Part shown: positions 61,001 to 64,000 of the stretch, one piece after another
How positions within the stretch are numbered: position 1 is the first letter of the stretch
Layout of the letters: every line of letters starts with the position of its first letter
Assembly (NCBI GenBank): GCA_016926735.1
Contig: JAFGOA010000014.1
Span: 1 to 64,000, forward strand
Source of the DNA: Promethearchaeota archaeon
GTDB taxonomy: Archaea; Asgardarchaeota; Lokiarchaeia; Sigyniarchaeales; SOKP01
DNA length: 64,000 bases
Reading direction: 5' to 3'
Program-made: the position numbers and the translations under genes
The notes under the pieces: model-generated
The model's input: the letters and a program-made list of their open reading frames with translations, nothing else
Told to the model about the DNA's origin: nothing
Database searches by the model: none

Positions 61001-64000
61001 AGACATATTTAGAAAATCCGAGAGATAGTTTTGATAATCATTTAAGCATAGATTTTAGTTTTATAAGTACTTCTGGAAATATTATATTTACCCAAAGTGC
61101 CAATGTAATTACAAGTGATATAACTTCATTTATTCCTATATCTTACACTACTAATTTAGATATATGTGACGATAATAATCATCTTCTTAACTATAATTCT
61201 GAATTATATGATCATTTTGAATTGTACACTGATCAAAGCTCTATTATTTATGAAGCAGATGTAGATCTCAATGGTGAACCTGAATACAAGCATATAATAG
61301 ATATTGATAAAGATGGTATAATAGATGTTATAAAATATGGAATACAAGATGCTGAAAATGCAGGACAGATACTTTGGCATACTGTAATTCAAAATTATAA
61401 TGGATTTGAGACGAAAATCACCAGAGAAAAAGGAGATGATCTAGAGACTAAATGGTTTGATGTAGATGACAAAGCATTTTCTCATTATGATTTTAATATA
61501 TGGAAACTAGTTGGGATGGTTTTATTTATGCCTCTATTACTCCAAGGATTGTTTAGTATGATCTCTCCTTCAAGTGATTATTGGGCTCAGAAAAAAGAGC
61601 AAACGATGATTACAAAGGAAGAGGCTGTAAATCATAAATTTTATAGTATAACCTTAGATAAAGATTATGATGGTTTAGCCGATCAGCAGATTGTATATGA
61701 AAGAAATGAAGCAATACTATCCTATAAAGTCGAGACGTTTGAGAAAACCTTACTTGTAGCAAAAAACAAAGGCAATGGTCTTATCCATCAACCATTAGAG
61801 AATATTTCTATTAATAAATATAATGATTTAGTATTTAATGATGAGCTAACCGAAGATTTACTTGATTCTGGTGATTTTACAAATTCTAATCATTATATTT
61901 TAGCAAATGAAGATATTCTTAGAGCTTCTTATAGGAAATTTACAGAAAATAGTTCTACATTTTATCAAGATAGTTATTCACAGGAAAAGATCACAATTAC
62001 AGATTACAGAGACGGTGAGATTTCCGAGCAGAGAATTTATCTTGATGATTTTAGAAGTAATGAAATTGATGAAATTGAACCTTATTTTACTTCCTTTATT
62101 CAAAGTCAACAAATAACTAACATCGAGACTGGAGAGCAGACAACGATAAGCTTTGATCCTCAACTTCCATTCACAGATCCTATAGATATCTCTTGGGAAG
62201 GTGAGACATGGGGGATTGATAATGTTCCTATTAAATTGGATTCTCTTCAGGTATTAGGAGAGAATTCCTACTCTTCAAATAGATTTGAAAAAGATATTTA
62301 TCTTACGATACCAAATCGATTTTCTTTATATAATGATTATGGTAAAATATCTAAGGATAGTGTTGTAAATAATGGCTATGCTCAATTTAAAGCTAGTGGT
62401 GTATTAATAACTACAACTGATGATAAAGTCTATTATACAGGAGATATTGATTCCTTCATTGATGGAAGTGCTAAGACCGAAGGCAAGTATTTTTATCATG
62501 ATAGTAATCAAGATGGATTTTATGAAACAGTCTATATCTTAAGTGCTAATCCAACAGAAGCAGAAGATGGACTTCCTATATATGATGTTATTTCAATTGC
62601 GTTTAATTATGATGGAGTCCATGATGTAGCTCCATACGGACAGATATATAAAAGTGAAATTACAAAGACAGATCTTAATGATTTAAGCTCAGATAAATTA
62701 AAAATGGGAGACTGGATTTATAGCTATGGTAATATTAGATCTGAAAAATTGTTATTCCCAGAAGAAAATGAGATTTGGGAGAAATATAAACCGAAGGATC
62801 ATATTTTTGAACTATATAAACTTGTAGATATTTCACAAAATCCAAAATTCTCAGAGCTTTTCTATGAAATTCGACATAAGACATATTCAGATGCATGGGA
62901 AATTTATAAAGACCAATTGTCAGCAGATATAATAGAACAGGTATTTACAACCACAACAGCTTCTGTTATTGCTGGAATTGTAGAAGCAATAATGACCGCA
63001 AGTATTATTTTAGCCCCTTTTGCACATGGGGCTGGAATCCTCACCTATTTTGGTGTATATACATTAATGACAAAGTATTTTATCGATCTAAAAGTTCATC
63101 GGTCAAATTCAATTTTGAAATCTCAGACGTTCTATCCCACAGATAAAGACAAGAAGACTCCTACATCTCTAAATGAGAGGATGTGGATGGATCGAATTCT
63201 AAAAGATTCTATGGCATCTGCTCTGATAGGTCATCCTGGGGGGTATTATAGAACTCTATCAGGGGGTATCTCAGGAGAAAAATATACAGCAGAGATTTTA
63301 GTTTCACCGCCAAATGGCGATAGGATCTTTAACTCTATGTCAGGATTTCTTGATTTGTTATGGGAGAATTTTTGGGATATGGGAGAATCTAATCCAGATG
63401 TCTATACTGCTCTTGATTTTGATGATCTTAATTTAGATTATTTCTTGCTAACAAACGATTTATTTGCTCTTAATGGAAGGACTGATAAAAAAGAATATTC
63501 ATTTAGCCTTCAAAATTATAATAATGGAATCTATAATGAATATCGGCAGACTACGCTTGGAGCTCTTCAAAATATGGTATCTATTGAATCTCAGAATGGT
63601 TTAAACACGATAAGAGCAACTTGTGTTAATGGAAGACCTGAATATGAGTTTATAAATAAAGATTCCATTCAATTTAATTCTATTTTACCGTTATCTGCAT
63701 TATCTAAGCCAATAATTCTAAGTAAGGAACGCTACTTACAAATTAATCCATTAAAAGGACATTTAACAATTGATGTTCAATGTGTAGGTGATCCGAATAC
63801 ATTAGGAATTTGTGCTTATGATATGAATTCAATAGAAAATCAATTCTATAAATCTAAAATATGCATTAATGAAGAGAGTTTCGATTATCCAATTTCAACC
63901 ATCTATATTGATATTATTCAGGAAGATGTGGAAAATGGAGTTCAATATCTTGCTCAAGGAATTGATATTAATAGCTCTGAATTTCTATTAGATGATGGAA
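34024..64000 (+). CDS. Giant membrane-anchored surface protein (partial, at least 9,992 residues)
   Basis: One frame stays open from ATG 34024 to the window end. The track omits it because no stop is reached, and all track ORFs inside are in other frames. Residues 1 to about 180 are soluble and end in a Lys/Gln/Ser-rich linker. Three hydrophobic segments lie at about 181-198, 203-216 and 225-246. The rest reads as an extracellular beta-rich chain with many N-x-S/T sequons. It has a dockerin-like calcium pair (about 602-660), LamG-like domains (about 673-836, 3544-3753, 4070-4296, 5343-5490) and Ig-like modules (IDQAGN type, about 1600-1700). A repeat-strand region near 2160-2430 may be a propeller. 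Late Asp-rich loops (DIDKDGIID, DSNQDGFYE) and hydrophobic segments (about 9160 and 9640-9687) follow. It is probably an adhesin or cell-surface polymer-binding protein. The upstream in-frame TAG at 34012 supports the start. Confidence 0.92.
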   Translation, partial: MEKYSDKSIVYNRVSYLFEKEDKKNLEDLSIDLRFKNSHLSIYMNELKDSEIDLRPFTNKRQIKNNPITISLDINPHKIKELHSIKVELFDLYDIISGYSITIPATEFAPFKKSIEINIPSIQQYLDKIKLIPIFKNPNPKYKLYYDGYYGSSQSKKQKQKQKQDQTSDISSDSSNVYTWSSIFLLLILSVILLFINTPYYPIPILSMILPIILFSKRDNHRKYFITAVLILLFLVCFPVIFTITPLTNVNSQKPHFAKVSYSSGQNTDDLNFDTLQYYNELEDLGKITINDIIILKSETSLSLAQSSQQIVILIAQNNTIINPKYYEKSFNFRSNYIQGPKKKTDILTIIDLKDYDLLPGEYRLTTFLSVNNFYGVQRSELLTYNISLGRDVLHIVGSDRYKELGKYGSVYTIDNQDSFTTFYEGRILNSAGIGVQLDNMELYLEKNNRYQKIATISTNNQGYFIYNYTTKGYFEVNSLAKIEFGGNELYNSLTQEEYAGLEQSIRGKRIFSDLNGDGYPEFPYTLEELINALNNANPIEILSFFTEFNEMSGAYVYDSILNYQGEVFGNVNLNIEGIRDSGARFDGLGDKIYTNSEFKMGDVNHDGKIDILDALITAQNYVGLNPEPFYPEQADVNGDNNIDILDSLQIAQYYVGLITEFPNSDPSEITYDNYDYINFGDILSSDLAYNDEFGLSLWINPSKFSSNLSEHGVKNCFFSKGENLEIGFNESGYLMVYLNTNNIETITYFGQENSIQKNLWNYIAIRFEMGDVDALIQDSWYLTDIYDSEPWINYVSLDLSGDLIIGAEINTFSCFGGIIDELKIYREAPLHSELEETIYSILRIDSATAYNFQDNNWQDITNGEIIDEYILFECNKSRDSLAIIEKVEFYLSNTPLDYNNIIIDQWKLIKEFHYDANNYKYMLDIRDIPDGDWYFIIKAIDNRNNEIFKTCEVLENDIYFTISNFQDNINFIYLGYNDKINYNSQIGLTIDPLFENYVESLDLFINFSGSVEKINLNPISFDKIIQNNYLISLNDISDWIEQMSLLPNEYDVSFIVKGYFDFNQFGEYEYTYNLSSTILDIKSPVISIIESGYSLEFGKTYTATDNNQITFGITSLEDDFKKVEIYYRYDKTSQQDEWIFYKTIIPQQIPFDISFNIANLKDDKIYLRFKIIDNLGNSRDLINENNWIEKDQNNHDFIVNGLDENAIYSLDSGNMIDIAPVIHPYDNDITKVIITTEYESFSLNNVYIDHNSIYFSDINEDIKLNAVFYTIFGNKITSIPIKVQLFQNNNLISSKIFSIIATGMYFSEIISISDVIINPEVNIPNNNINMRFTTSKKTYNNSYGIPYIVGSTSPNLQIYNDNNELVDIIDLNPNIDGYRSASYSNINIRNNYFEISYPTNLLYEEDICSIDKLIIGGIEYDFSQYFNNENIIIKLESQTILDGFYDNANPIKIIYSYVSSNKLNQYDGSYDFKTIPQGNYTFIGEFLDLSGKRSYYKIDNYKIDFQEPQIYRQFRNGISINPKSHPSLSFIILDASEIINYSFNQSLEGYWIKEGSLYTFYIDENINLPDGYYNIELSFEDANNFLSSIVFSIFIDTQAPKPKIIKNDYEYFKGLYHVYLEIEDDSICELYLDKVVDSQGIIFDKIIQSVIKKNDTAWDLVFDTSQLPDGVYNLTFIVIDQAGNMLNFNINDRVFDNTSPQVESIYRECEIENLLYFSEELSDTNYLSEQEYIFIKSVDKIFGKTNIVELYYTDPLEEHNLTIAEDLNLETLLYKVIGYSNPIIYDVGDIYNIQKITIGGIEVNDFSIIQKEGELFLKIGEEYRYLLTSSNANKITAQLYTINSNKLELVYNNLDQIWQLKSPNSDYFNISSHILISEGQTFLFWFELQDNLTNTFITKKYKGILDNELELTEEKSLFEWNFRTNPDNQGIMILGSPDPMYSIININHTLIEHDVFKVYIYGSENNIDFSLLGRAYFNGDNIWTLYWDYTHNSIIHTLPKDYYIQVVVLDRAYNSISQIESIKILDYQKLELVAEMTFGDILEYNPSIPHSIEEFSTKIKEFFGTADLWTIISEYYDTEYEEWIPLATETTQINIQGEYADYSITWDISEDIKFLDSMGSLNYEYLPMQITDIKATEIWGSWGVFNSFNQWQPLLLKNNSDYLDINIYSFDKSLGWILNTSLSTEIQIPYVDNSTFKLFDIDNDGIWEIIRFTKTSLDIIYLNNSVWNIKENVLDNQNNVYLTFDIIYDKICQSSTLLLVQQEGSFYTLYKYNLNSSFSIISQSTTQIIGNFIPTSINIVENFVFTDRKEIIVGGFYSHNFSSNLYIYNNENLEFKNCIFENILGVIDIIEYMMINGIPTIILGINQISIGNKDLVISLQYNYQLDDWIKYELSEIDEISFKIFDLMSINNNIIISANSGIFKAKIENNIDNKIVYNPSLIATETFTKSDLAPEFNPIIEVNHSPISEITKVLYKINDTWNILEKEKYYYSPFEVKLLLSDIWEFLGEIKIIYKYDSKSDEQKQKLDTTFEILHGSSNKEQISASSTFINEYPQPLLYLNPTTDYSSDNADWIELRHEWNERGINYRYTPIQSEYNVANFAQVYTPFSKNTILSIDENFQIDLSSNDDIGEIIAVKGIYYGGENQAYHYPIFDYELLGNDILSLKKCNTRSLYKKISIDYIPQIELVQLPQFNEFWFLPNTSRSLEEPYYVCNVMDDVNVYKDFIHQKGDNDYIIGYNEYGMYINFTNEINPIGIPKGSVYYAKNNTNYSTKISMKDYAIYPYEIIDKKDELIGGKLIITLKAGLNDILYAELSQMIHDSFDITISLYLLDSNKQRTFIHSIKKTLGSNIGFLLRNIEISLNENTLSNGELELLKQSVAIDSENDLLVSFETSLDNLKVNAEIIKGHYAQEIIDISFEPKILSSAQIYNGIPINQTYVNVPQDNIQLELINRSLYQFNSESLNYDYEITIQSLKAENLKIDENDYEFNEDEKTIRLQNEWTGYSGLITANITYKAFNWDRNKISTEPIIFNFNGNFINKTTQFLELEVSFDNKGVPGFESYAFDSEGRLSLNAESKDPNLIKSYFYNFRLKKWEKTEFIVYTKISGKEGNSLPIYSYVFDRTAITFEDYFNQVNENNFELQVIFIVECEIEAFYLSRISYNIQSINPKVYYSPPQNEVENTLEVQFDVDLTNYFNNPDIYINQIKITLDYLASLNLDNSEDFIQNALVQETHGVYVLNKYLEYQETNLEQNHLFLSKDDLKDIIIYNSEANLYYLRIKVSYSYSLLLYMNLGDILGEIRSSLQLLKYDLSLSFTHFKMERISAFNNNIPFELQEIIIPDYIQSGSQIFTQNNYLNNCIGIFNGFLKKSKTKQRLMLRQNLYYRVKDFGIDHQILLDQRYNDFQFQITKPVGALLSPSEIYISNEELFRVITSSDISKAELYVINDQEQDEYIGELTPSESEENIYEYNWQSIQQDTNSQTGDNIKIKIILTDLLQNTNSYGYSLLAKYELDKPEILICNGTENYEYTLTNPFTEIRFKNSENKLLAYWNFEEGWGNMVYDALEGTDGTLINMENVNWATGIIGNYSLYFDGINDYIRTNVNPNINFRTSDFSISLWVNPENVQSSTLFSSMGDVNISLQLINNQPYFEIIDNDGDFLSRSIDIQLEINQWYHLIFTWNGEEITAYIDRAINQTAQLGDGNLIGDLSTNAPIYIGGNENPINQYQGLMDEIMLFDFELNTDEIDYLFYRNEFQEVISESKWWEIENDNIEGGVITGENWQEGKVGEQSFQFNSHSNSPEINDFNIFDGQSTQTGNLESTKDNKGIDLTSTETSFNYDFSDNRRIWEYDQILWDEDFTVFDSSYMNYISNPNYGSLFEITNNLNMFNRFPTASTNINWNDWTDFNYNNYYTTSNWDQNGALSSELRQFNYDSAQGNDLIFTQNKGMWDNQCGLEDVGGDKATFSSTDLDLQDVERFSQDFENGDFTNISYPDFYNKNFAYDTNRIYLENQYPEIHSQEDWIDWSLDSNSQFSTSSWNPSTQKLNSDLRLRPSLSNPIYASSTNINKATDAFVHWDFAHQPGTGWWQNGFLFYNQIAKGLHPKANYDALAVYPDQPNLEEPKHGYTRKFEYSLEFEGDLYDDHVKTGMSIKDFAIGPFSICSWVYSNVPYNDHRWNTIIGEDSGGDFNLAQIDREGDGTFRVHIDGIIESTEIPCPRLPGWHLISLVFDGNNIKLYTNNVLRGTLPTSFSPENLSKGKIRIGGRSVLGESWDGYIDEVMIFRHALSDYDINWLYTYPTWESIIYQDKSKINEKDGIGLILEKTLDVQKLIPNGSRVFEYQGESGHTYDTQADNWWEDVDALYNQYGTWAGSSGPATVWTNEYVTAQIESGNINQYWERTDILLDISALLTPADEVGYFAIYDYSDSTYKQIFRITSNDGYDIYWDKFNRIQINSHDNSVIDPINSNGDMEFYFHNKAWDFWSLDSTVRVLMNQFLIFNYVRQIESEINFNFGDALDGENDYFLSFAGKCDAGTASLQVNDNNVLNIGSGSWTEETDIYLENPTSISINLDSYETNNIEIDYIFLKKAVPTDDYFAELKKETDFKGFLNRYDDYDIYDKNFEMNVEFEYRFNVNDELWSEASIAEFYLYDNYYNIFINDNQWHTLNDHIIFNSDSQPYLNMTFIIANGLLELRNMKYHVRFLCKESFQENCILQQSYIISEQVSDYLPPDTYATYRQDYGYFFIEIDYDFKTLDDGNNYRLYNTSNIYKFGIGIDILSDGVWLDTQWKHLSNNNYTGMLSFDVRSFLNNNSYLTFEAFNITIALAGLSSCEINRISLIERADEVHQKSEVDYYMTLSLFEHNYNNIYDTLEHLNITFNAYSNVTFSDGYSDAFKFDLLVYNVRHSQWESIVDVVKLLPKDGFWEAIDAEEYINSTGHISFQIKAHILYYFEYEIYLDQFRIECEWIRNGGFNYSTLSCEFTDTFLNIFDNEEGFDKLYNISINFDYNFSILNTQYDAYAKVIIDGNEIMLSSTEELNKQFMYSFIFDSTNHNSFDIIFNISNGRLSIPLLTDGGDFNFDINMRFECIQETSGNRKLQQIFDISLPDQLNNFKEFIRENGYLNVSLDYDLIILEDGIQFYNLYGRINNLEIIFWVKADGVWHNDTVIQADSNITNDLINYDIRAFLNANNLQKFEDLNITIVSSGQNNLTIHDIKFFDHRHRLPANIVTTIEFPVELLYVDYEFELIYEYDISNGLDGVFTKEEISIYNFITTQYEILTSTDDFTPLSFKLDNNYIDPIYNAIRINISYEYYGNEQEQFNLDLDVLQAVQYNHITFDIPTVFENPMGDVSFAGWVKLDSLSELSTLYGEFKENGDVMNYFGITGNGELFFDKIGLYDNNNVTSVPNIINLGEWTHIAIIQQGDYISFYKNGLKMGDTQIYMKTYSNFIPEIISIGSGYQLNSYFHNRFHGCIDDIRLYNFPLTSTEINFLYNMGNGQFGSLSRRVAQPRNFIPSEQYRIIDLKTGDESEWIDFHSQSIRNLHDLGSLPNEFQIEYMLIDYAGNTAITDVYNRNYKTIHHSRNSSITWIDETLDLNSGNPDERELIFEGSFGGANLDVLINGFRYGTASYNPILDQYSITFGIENDKSTLVAYSDPIMSPSIYSNVNPLNRISWNVNREDLFGVIKHILVDQDVKITNPLTTKATQKLYLAHLYDRGVILDDYMRIRDVYYINSTTNVSEHLLYGEYLINDLGVVSFPEYSKVYDLYNKIDEIKGKVLYFEYDTSQFSNMLHQDNADGFYIELSIPDLYYRHTTIEQLNIKFNDALGKCFAKTYYDLDLRKYFIGPDKDNYEEVIFGFGKMRTIPLYIDLQEISFSNPYAKFDLSMLESISIEIIDNKQFPSSLMQYEEGISLLNLPYQKIAIKTIKLYNSISDDLIEDDQGFIHSQIRLQAPNYFNVFVDDDFKIKREEINLTDISIYANQEKIVDFVDIEYSDNIEVYLRYNKSLSPIPLEDIYYIPLSLCNASSNEILRFSTIRWISSVDYLPASEFASKYYYTSFKVPDCLGTHNISFISSGTSLYKINIDNAPIIALNVTQEGLSESEPLYLEEDQYEVKYREDFMLKGCILDNDDVIVKDEVYDYWYQTAYDGETTHKLDIISPYGDKNFIDTTQVAVYYINEDSEKAPLYINMDNIYYLDNTIINSDKVPEIRYSNNQFNLNIYWNTSSINFIDYDTTLLVSYKIIKGQPISPLSYSKIDDLGHNMYSNLIEIPFVEYDLINKEWITKKSITDRFSIDKNLLYYETYQKNTNIEGPSYLVNGERINLDILSFEHAYVNKSNTLIPIELLPENYTYSIIDGTLHFEYLDFKQGDIVTIGYYAYHPIMLDYSLEEQNLEYIRLISQSNYSNYYEFTQSKYKISEDGFTLFLQSLGDIDFETSEFDIYDLIEVKYHASLTRRVDLSSSILLLVQDETGNYLPVDTIPIDSLGLFEYQKTFSIDSLPLPMNYGKTLVNMRIDYLPINIYDKTKESIQQIDYEFEGKKRYSIKESNDWNKEFRIYTIPRKVKLEMIEDPTQQMVVSQTFKENREYQLNQNPLETIEQGEEYSSLQIDALVKQDYDFTFKLTDFSENNPIENSIVWAHIGLIPKSETQFLNPKAITDSGLPIYYESLGTELFSSRGPGEGPNKMYGCPLIYDNDNTFFSYGPYYWDYRITNELGEVSFNISLDQDYLEDFKQNFGDSEDITSIEDVVLYIRVFSSYFNWQDMSIDHPEHYICSKQGDIFDGQSILENYDFTDLSLQDSTYAEGIIRLHKKDIALGIVDRLSYQLRENIPEYDDFSFNIYCTEAEPIPSSSSLSLSSLLQVYESKDLEATMTSILNENHSYILKAKFIDPQGNAVRNPYITEEKSYDFFFSIKNGFNSGKITIPNDTIAYIINALGLGMSTIQIQVLESAYYKFSPIITVPFDIQSENYLRFGEKNLKLDLIEPYISAWGNAYSNNEEMPFESNYPYLIGTLWVEPEIDGGNDLSIQDYIEMNIDCTIYNDDGTTSTFPLREGVMIRPGNHDGIMTFSIGLGPEDAFLMGLECDINLRFNIDYTKDQIYQDQRDIEIYLLDLRLESNPTSNNPTIYWSIYNDKFSSENIDIDITNGISEASGLLTLRDQEIFFIYSNDTKRYGLPSENELLSLKSQENIIPITVKGVKDGSEYEFRRDIDYIIPYIHSENLENASIIEFIEYPDEETEFSITYMFDFNYDSNYYGLISLGYSNTLNQSSINLKIPKSLLPESSKAKSPMFTRFTDRFIGTGIQSEFILDYSLDDTPIWNDDNFIIYNSREIESQNGNFNVDLYQGYPRLIFENAPPSDLEFKVMYGIKSGYNLGYGFQKIDKSYSDSIRLLYYGETPSSQIIDEMRKPLTSYNPNNNSLYIALDNSEKTRLELLSLPLLYAPEISLYFVFDEIILDLIEKYNELDKNNLKIEFKYTTNDGFYEFYSDPIFIDLDYNELYFDIENNAYTFSYQKDLQPIYDMVGTNNLDIEIKISELGDNVHIPYLILDSFEYLTDERIIETYNNIPLDNKGDMDIDSIINTNHYYQIFSTDLITEYNLLSNSEVTVGLKDLQDTELVSLQKTENEEFNFLYYGDERTISLDDSSYIPNLGMFINTYESNEIGYQDGFLDLYYGSGTEIDGEKYYDKDIYMEYGTYAVADYYSRVVDYTSISWEDCYEFTDKFLTTDNIDVSGEVFYHQLFSLNSDINNSAVMNSIFPEYDNIYFGIELARDLDISRIGAVGKPYYYAIGAQGFPIGEYRELYCNVIANGDQIYNPTPSQFVIEKESEYRLAYDENNTAYLLFFIPLYELSTFTDINDYIMVDFWANAEFTYGKDYYIHENPENSYISELEFDFSYSSVYSYNVHPDFKNNNHFNIKYYALEWENANEHYIMDSSDSFTFQEKEKYNISILYSNAKNSDKFSVQYLVPEGQYMKGSELFTTIYTLMQNSNNEEKLIQINIGDNNNLILQEAPNSYNYTINIDEIESYVNLIYGIPYRIIEDSYVYVLAEFNSTMLKYSMSHTPFNYKYVDPSKGDYHIELIIDGESIAFSNQILFHEYIKEIKENYIYFNNKERGQIGYISPQSEITLKYKFKLQPGILERKHFLILSYPYSNIFNTEMGLTTSSDTKYRETYRKLSGGSIISPFDYSISIDDTYSLYLSYRLNQRDYYEQKFTIQAQNYVSWENGYIYKFIPDDLRENGYIEVLKTDDNINSVNVYYFDNFGHMKFLDKTHYNLDFSTGRILIENDGNELVGPSLLKKEFYVSFLSNPNDKELASYQFSYDSTKDIVETLDVNYWDIIGIDDIDIIPNLDAYYYINEQKSTLTNTVCLASQISTYLKDGTELEFDISAELEQSNSELLSAIHEGKYSVLHVDAHIDNLESVKKLIIELYDNFGSVIHTHSIVKEEIEMYDNDLRIELPDGPNSLQTIRIIPIFRDDNEYSSNNDIGISQIQATKWDNALVSINEDGIEYMDVTLQYDLKTDLSTSGYELAYIFNDKLEYLELPENISIAYDTLTDENGNILSYHLKIPSVYIHPKTKETTKFHHDDIIVIRYNSPIKRGITLTVGKMYFENNIHQDLEKAEIMFVNADSQNSYSQFTEDYYYSVPLQVTPFETEYSGRFKAIKIELNFSDLFKQQNANTLDFSDIVVSVPHPNYELTINEIVLLKDSQITAESGDVDSRVWQYCEIEMFEASETPENDVYQLQLDELPLFYPNTEWIEYLSIYDENGNYYTAGLTGDQYQLHYDGTSNEFRWNPSFNQYPSYFGMEFEETLIIEPNTTLYFQYCTNDSWNTPIRIEQENIALNSIRVVYDYNYLLKPEYYEWYRDYFNPTHSYENIAYSFQDSVEYEVVQYYHESFTIYEGVNQYEYQFDTDDYNFQDDFIDCNLYQVIGLTPTFESEVLTDNPDYLIEFYPSNNSVLILNINNENLNKFDLITIVLNYKYGPISSYTEIHLLDVFNQTYLENPRDSFDNHLSIDFSFISTSGNIIFTQSANVITSDITSFIPISYTTNLDICDDNNHLLNYNSELYDHFELYTDQSSIIYEADVDLNGEPEYKHIIDIDKDGIIDVIKYGIQDAENAGQILWHTVIQNYNGFETKITREKGDDLETKWFDVDDKAFSHYDFNIWKLVGMVLFMPLLLQGLFSMISPSSDYWAQKKEQTMITKEEAVNHKFYSITLDKDYDGLADQQIVYERNEAILSYKVETFEKTLLVAKNKGNGLIHQPLENISINKYNDLVFNDELTEDLLDSGDFTNSNHYILANEDILRASYRKFTENSSTFYQDSYSQEKITITDYRDGEISEQRIYLDDFRSNEIDEIEPYFTSFIQSQQITNIETGEQTTISFDPQLPFTDPIDISWEGETWGIDNVPIKLDSLQVLGENSYSSNRFEKDIYLTIPNRFSLYNDYGKISKDSVVNNGYAQFKASGVLITTTDDKVYYTGDIDSFIDGSAKTEGKYFYHDSNQDGFYETVYILSANPTEAEDGLPIYDVISIAFNYDGVHDVAPYGQIYKSEITKTDLNDLSSDKLKMGDWIYSYGNIRSEKLLFPEENEIWEKYKPKDHIFELYKLVDISQNPKFSELFYEIRHKTYSDAWEIYKDQLSADIIEQVFTTTTASVIAGIVEAIMTASIILAPFAHGAGILTYFGVYTLMTKYFIDLKVHRSNSILKSQTFYPTDKDKKTPTSLNERMWMDRILKDSMASALIGHPGGYYRTLSGGISGEKYTAEILVSPPNGDRIFNSMSGFLDLLWENFWDMGESNPDVYTALDFDDLNLDYFLLTNDLFALNGRTDKKEYSFSLQNYNNGIYNEYRQTTLGALQNMVSIESQNGLNTIRATCVNGRPEYEFINKDSIQFNSILPLSALSKPIILSKERYLQINPLKGHLTIDVQCVGDPNTLGICAYDMNSIENQFYKSKICINEESFDYPISTIYIDIIQEDVENGVQYLAQGIDINSSEFLLDDG
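34561..34758 (+). other. N-terminal membrane segments of the giant protein
   Basis: Three hydrophobic stretches are seen: WSSIFLLLILSVILLFIN, then IPILSMILPIILF, then FITAVLILLFLVCFPVIFTI. The basic KRDNHRK lies between the second and third. An odd number of passes would put the first 180 residues in the cytoplasm and the remaining ~9,700 outside. No cleavable signal peptide is present. Confidence 0.8.
35824..36003 (+). other. Dockerin-like duplicated calcium-binding domain
   Basis: Two copies of a loop-helix motif are seen, GDVNHDGKIDILDALITAQNYVG and ADVNGDNNIDILDSLQIAQYYVG, separated by about 12 residues. This duplicated F-hand arrangement is diagnostic of type I-like dockerins, which bind cohesin domains with calcium. 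A further Asp loop (SDLNGDGYPEF) lies about 80 residues earlier. Confidence 0.85.
36040..36530 (+). other. LamG-like domain 1
   Basis: A concanavalin/LamG-type jelly roll follows the dockerin. It is marked by FGLSLWINPSKFS, then NLWNYIAIRFEMGD, then FGGIIDELKIYREAPL. The pattern (SLWINP, W-Y-x-A, G-x-I-D-E-L-x-I-Y) is typical of LamG_3 sugar- or protein-binding modules. Confidence 0.8.
37261..37620 (+). other. Ig-like module
   Basis: DIKSPVISII... through KIYLRFKIIDNLGNSRDL shows the D-x-x-x-P start and the D-x-x-G-N end of bacterial Ig-like domains of about 100 residues. A similar module ends in FIVIDQAGN near 39060. Confidence 0.6.
38800..39150 (+). other. Ig-like module
   Basis: DTQAPKPKIIKNDYEYFKG through YNLTFIVIDQAGNMLNF has the classic start and end of an Ig-like domain with a terminal D-x-A-G-N. 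It is followed at once by DNTSPQV, the start of another such module. Confidence 0.65.
40490..41310 (+). other. Possible beta-propeller region
   Basis: An Asp-rich loop FDIDNDGIWEIIRF begins a stretch of repeated four-strand-like units (LLLVQQEG..., RKEIIVGGFY..., PTIILGINQ..., NIIISANSGIF). This resembles FG-GAP/VCBS or WD-like blades. The assignment is by pattern only. Confidence 0.4.
44653..45280 (+). other. LamG-like domain 2
   Basis: This is a clear LamG: LLAYWNFEEGWGNMVYD, then SLYFDGINDYIRT, then FSISLWVNPENVQ, then NQWYHLIFTWNGEEITAYID, then YQGLMDEIMLFDFELNTDEI. It is the best-preserved LamG in the window. Confidence 0.9.
46231..46910 (+). other. LamG-like domain 3
   Basis: AFVHWDFAHQPGTGWW opens the module. 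SLEFEGDLYDDH, FSICSWVYSN, GWHLISLVFDGNNIKLYTN and WDGYIDEVMIFRHALSDYDI follow in the LamG order. It is about 220 residues and lies some 320 residues after LamG 2. Confidence 0.85.
47821..49680 (+). repeat. Degenerate tandem beta-sandwich modules
   Basis: About five units of 105-130 residues recur. Each has a strand start like EIDYDFKTLDDGNNYRLYN, a middle like GIDILSDGVWLDT, and an end like LSFDVRSFLNNNSYLTFEAFNITI. Units near 48211-48530 and 49360-49670 are the most alike (SFDVRSFLNNN versus NYDIRAFLNAN; FEAFNITI versus FEDLNITI). The repeat is seen at protein level and is too diverged to show in DNA. Confidence 0.6.
50035..50505 (+). other. LamG-like domain 4
   Basis: GDVSFAGWVKLDSLSEL, GEWTHIAIIQQGDYISFYKNGLKMG and FHGCIDDIRLYNFPLTSTEI give the LamG signature in about 150 residues. 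It follows the degenerate sandwich repeats. Confidence 0.85.
61306..61560 (+). other. Calcium-loop and hydrophobic segment in late giant protein
   Basis: DIDKDGIIDVIKYG is an EF-hand-like or thrombospondin-3-like Asp loop. About 50 residues later, KLVGMVLFMPLLLQGLFSM is a hydrophobic stretch of about 19 residues that could span or enter a membrane. Another loop, DKDYDGLADQQIVYE, follows. Confidence 0.6.
62938..63090 (+). other. Hydrophobic pair near the window end
   Basis: ASVIAGIVEAIMTASIILAPFAHG and GILTYFGVYTLMTKYFI form two adjacent hydrophobic segments, a possible membrane hairpin, about 300 residues before the window edge. The frame continues in soluble-looking sequence to base 64000. 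Confidence 0.6.

Noticed and set aside
34024-64000. Many short ORFs in other frames inside the giant gene (for example 43946-44149, 46414-46683, 57698-57925)
   Set aside because: All lie in frames other than the giant ORF, none exceeds 90 codons, and none has domain features; they are shadows.
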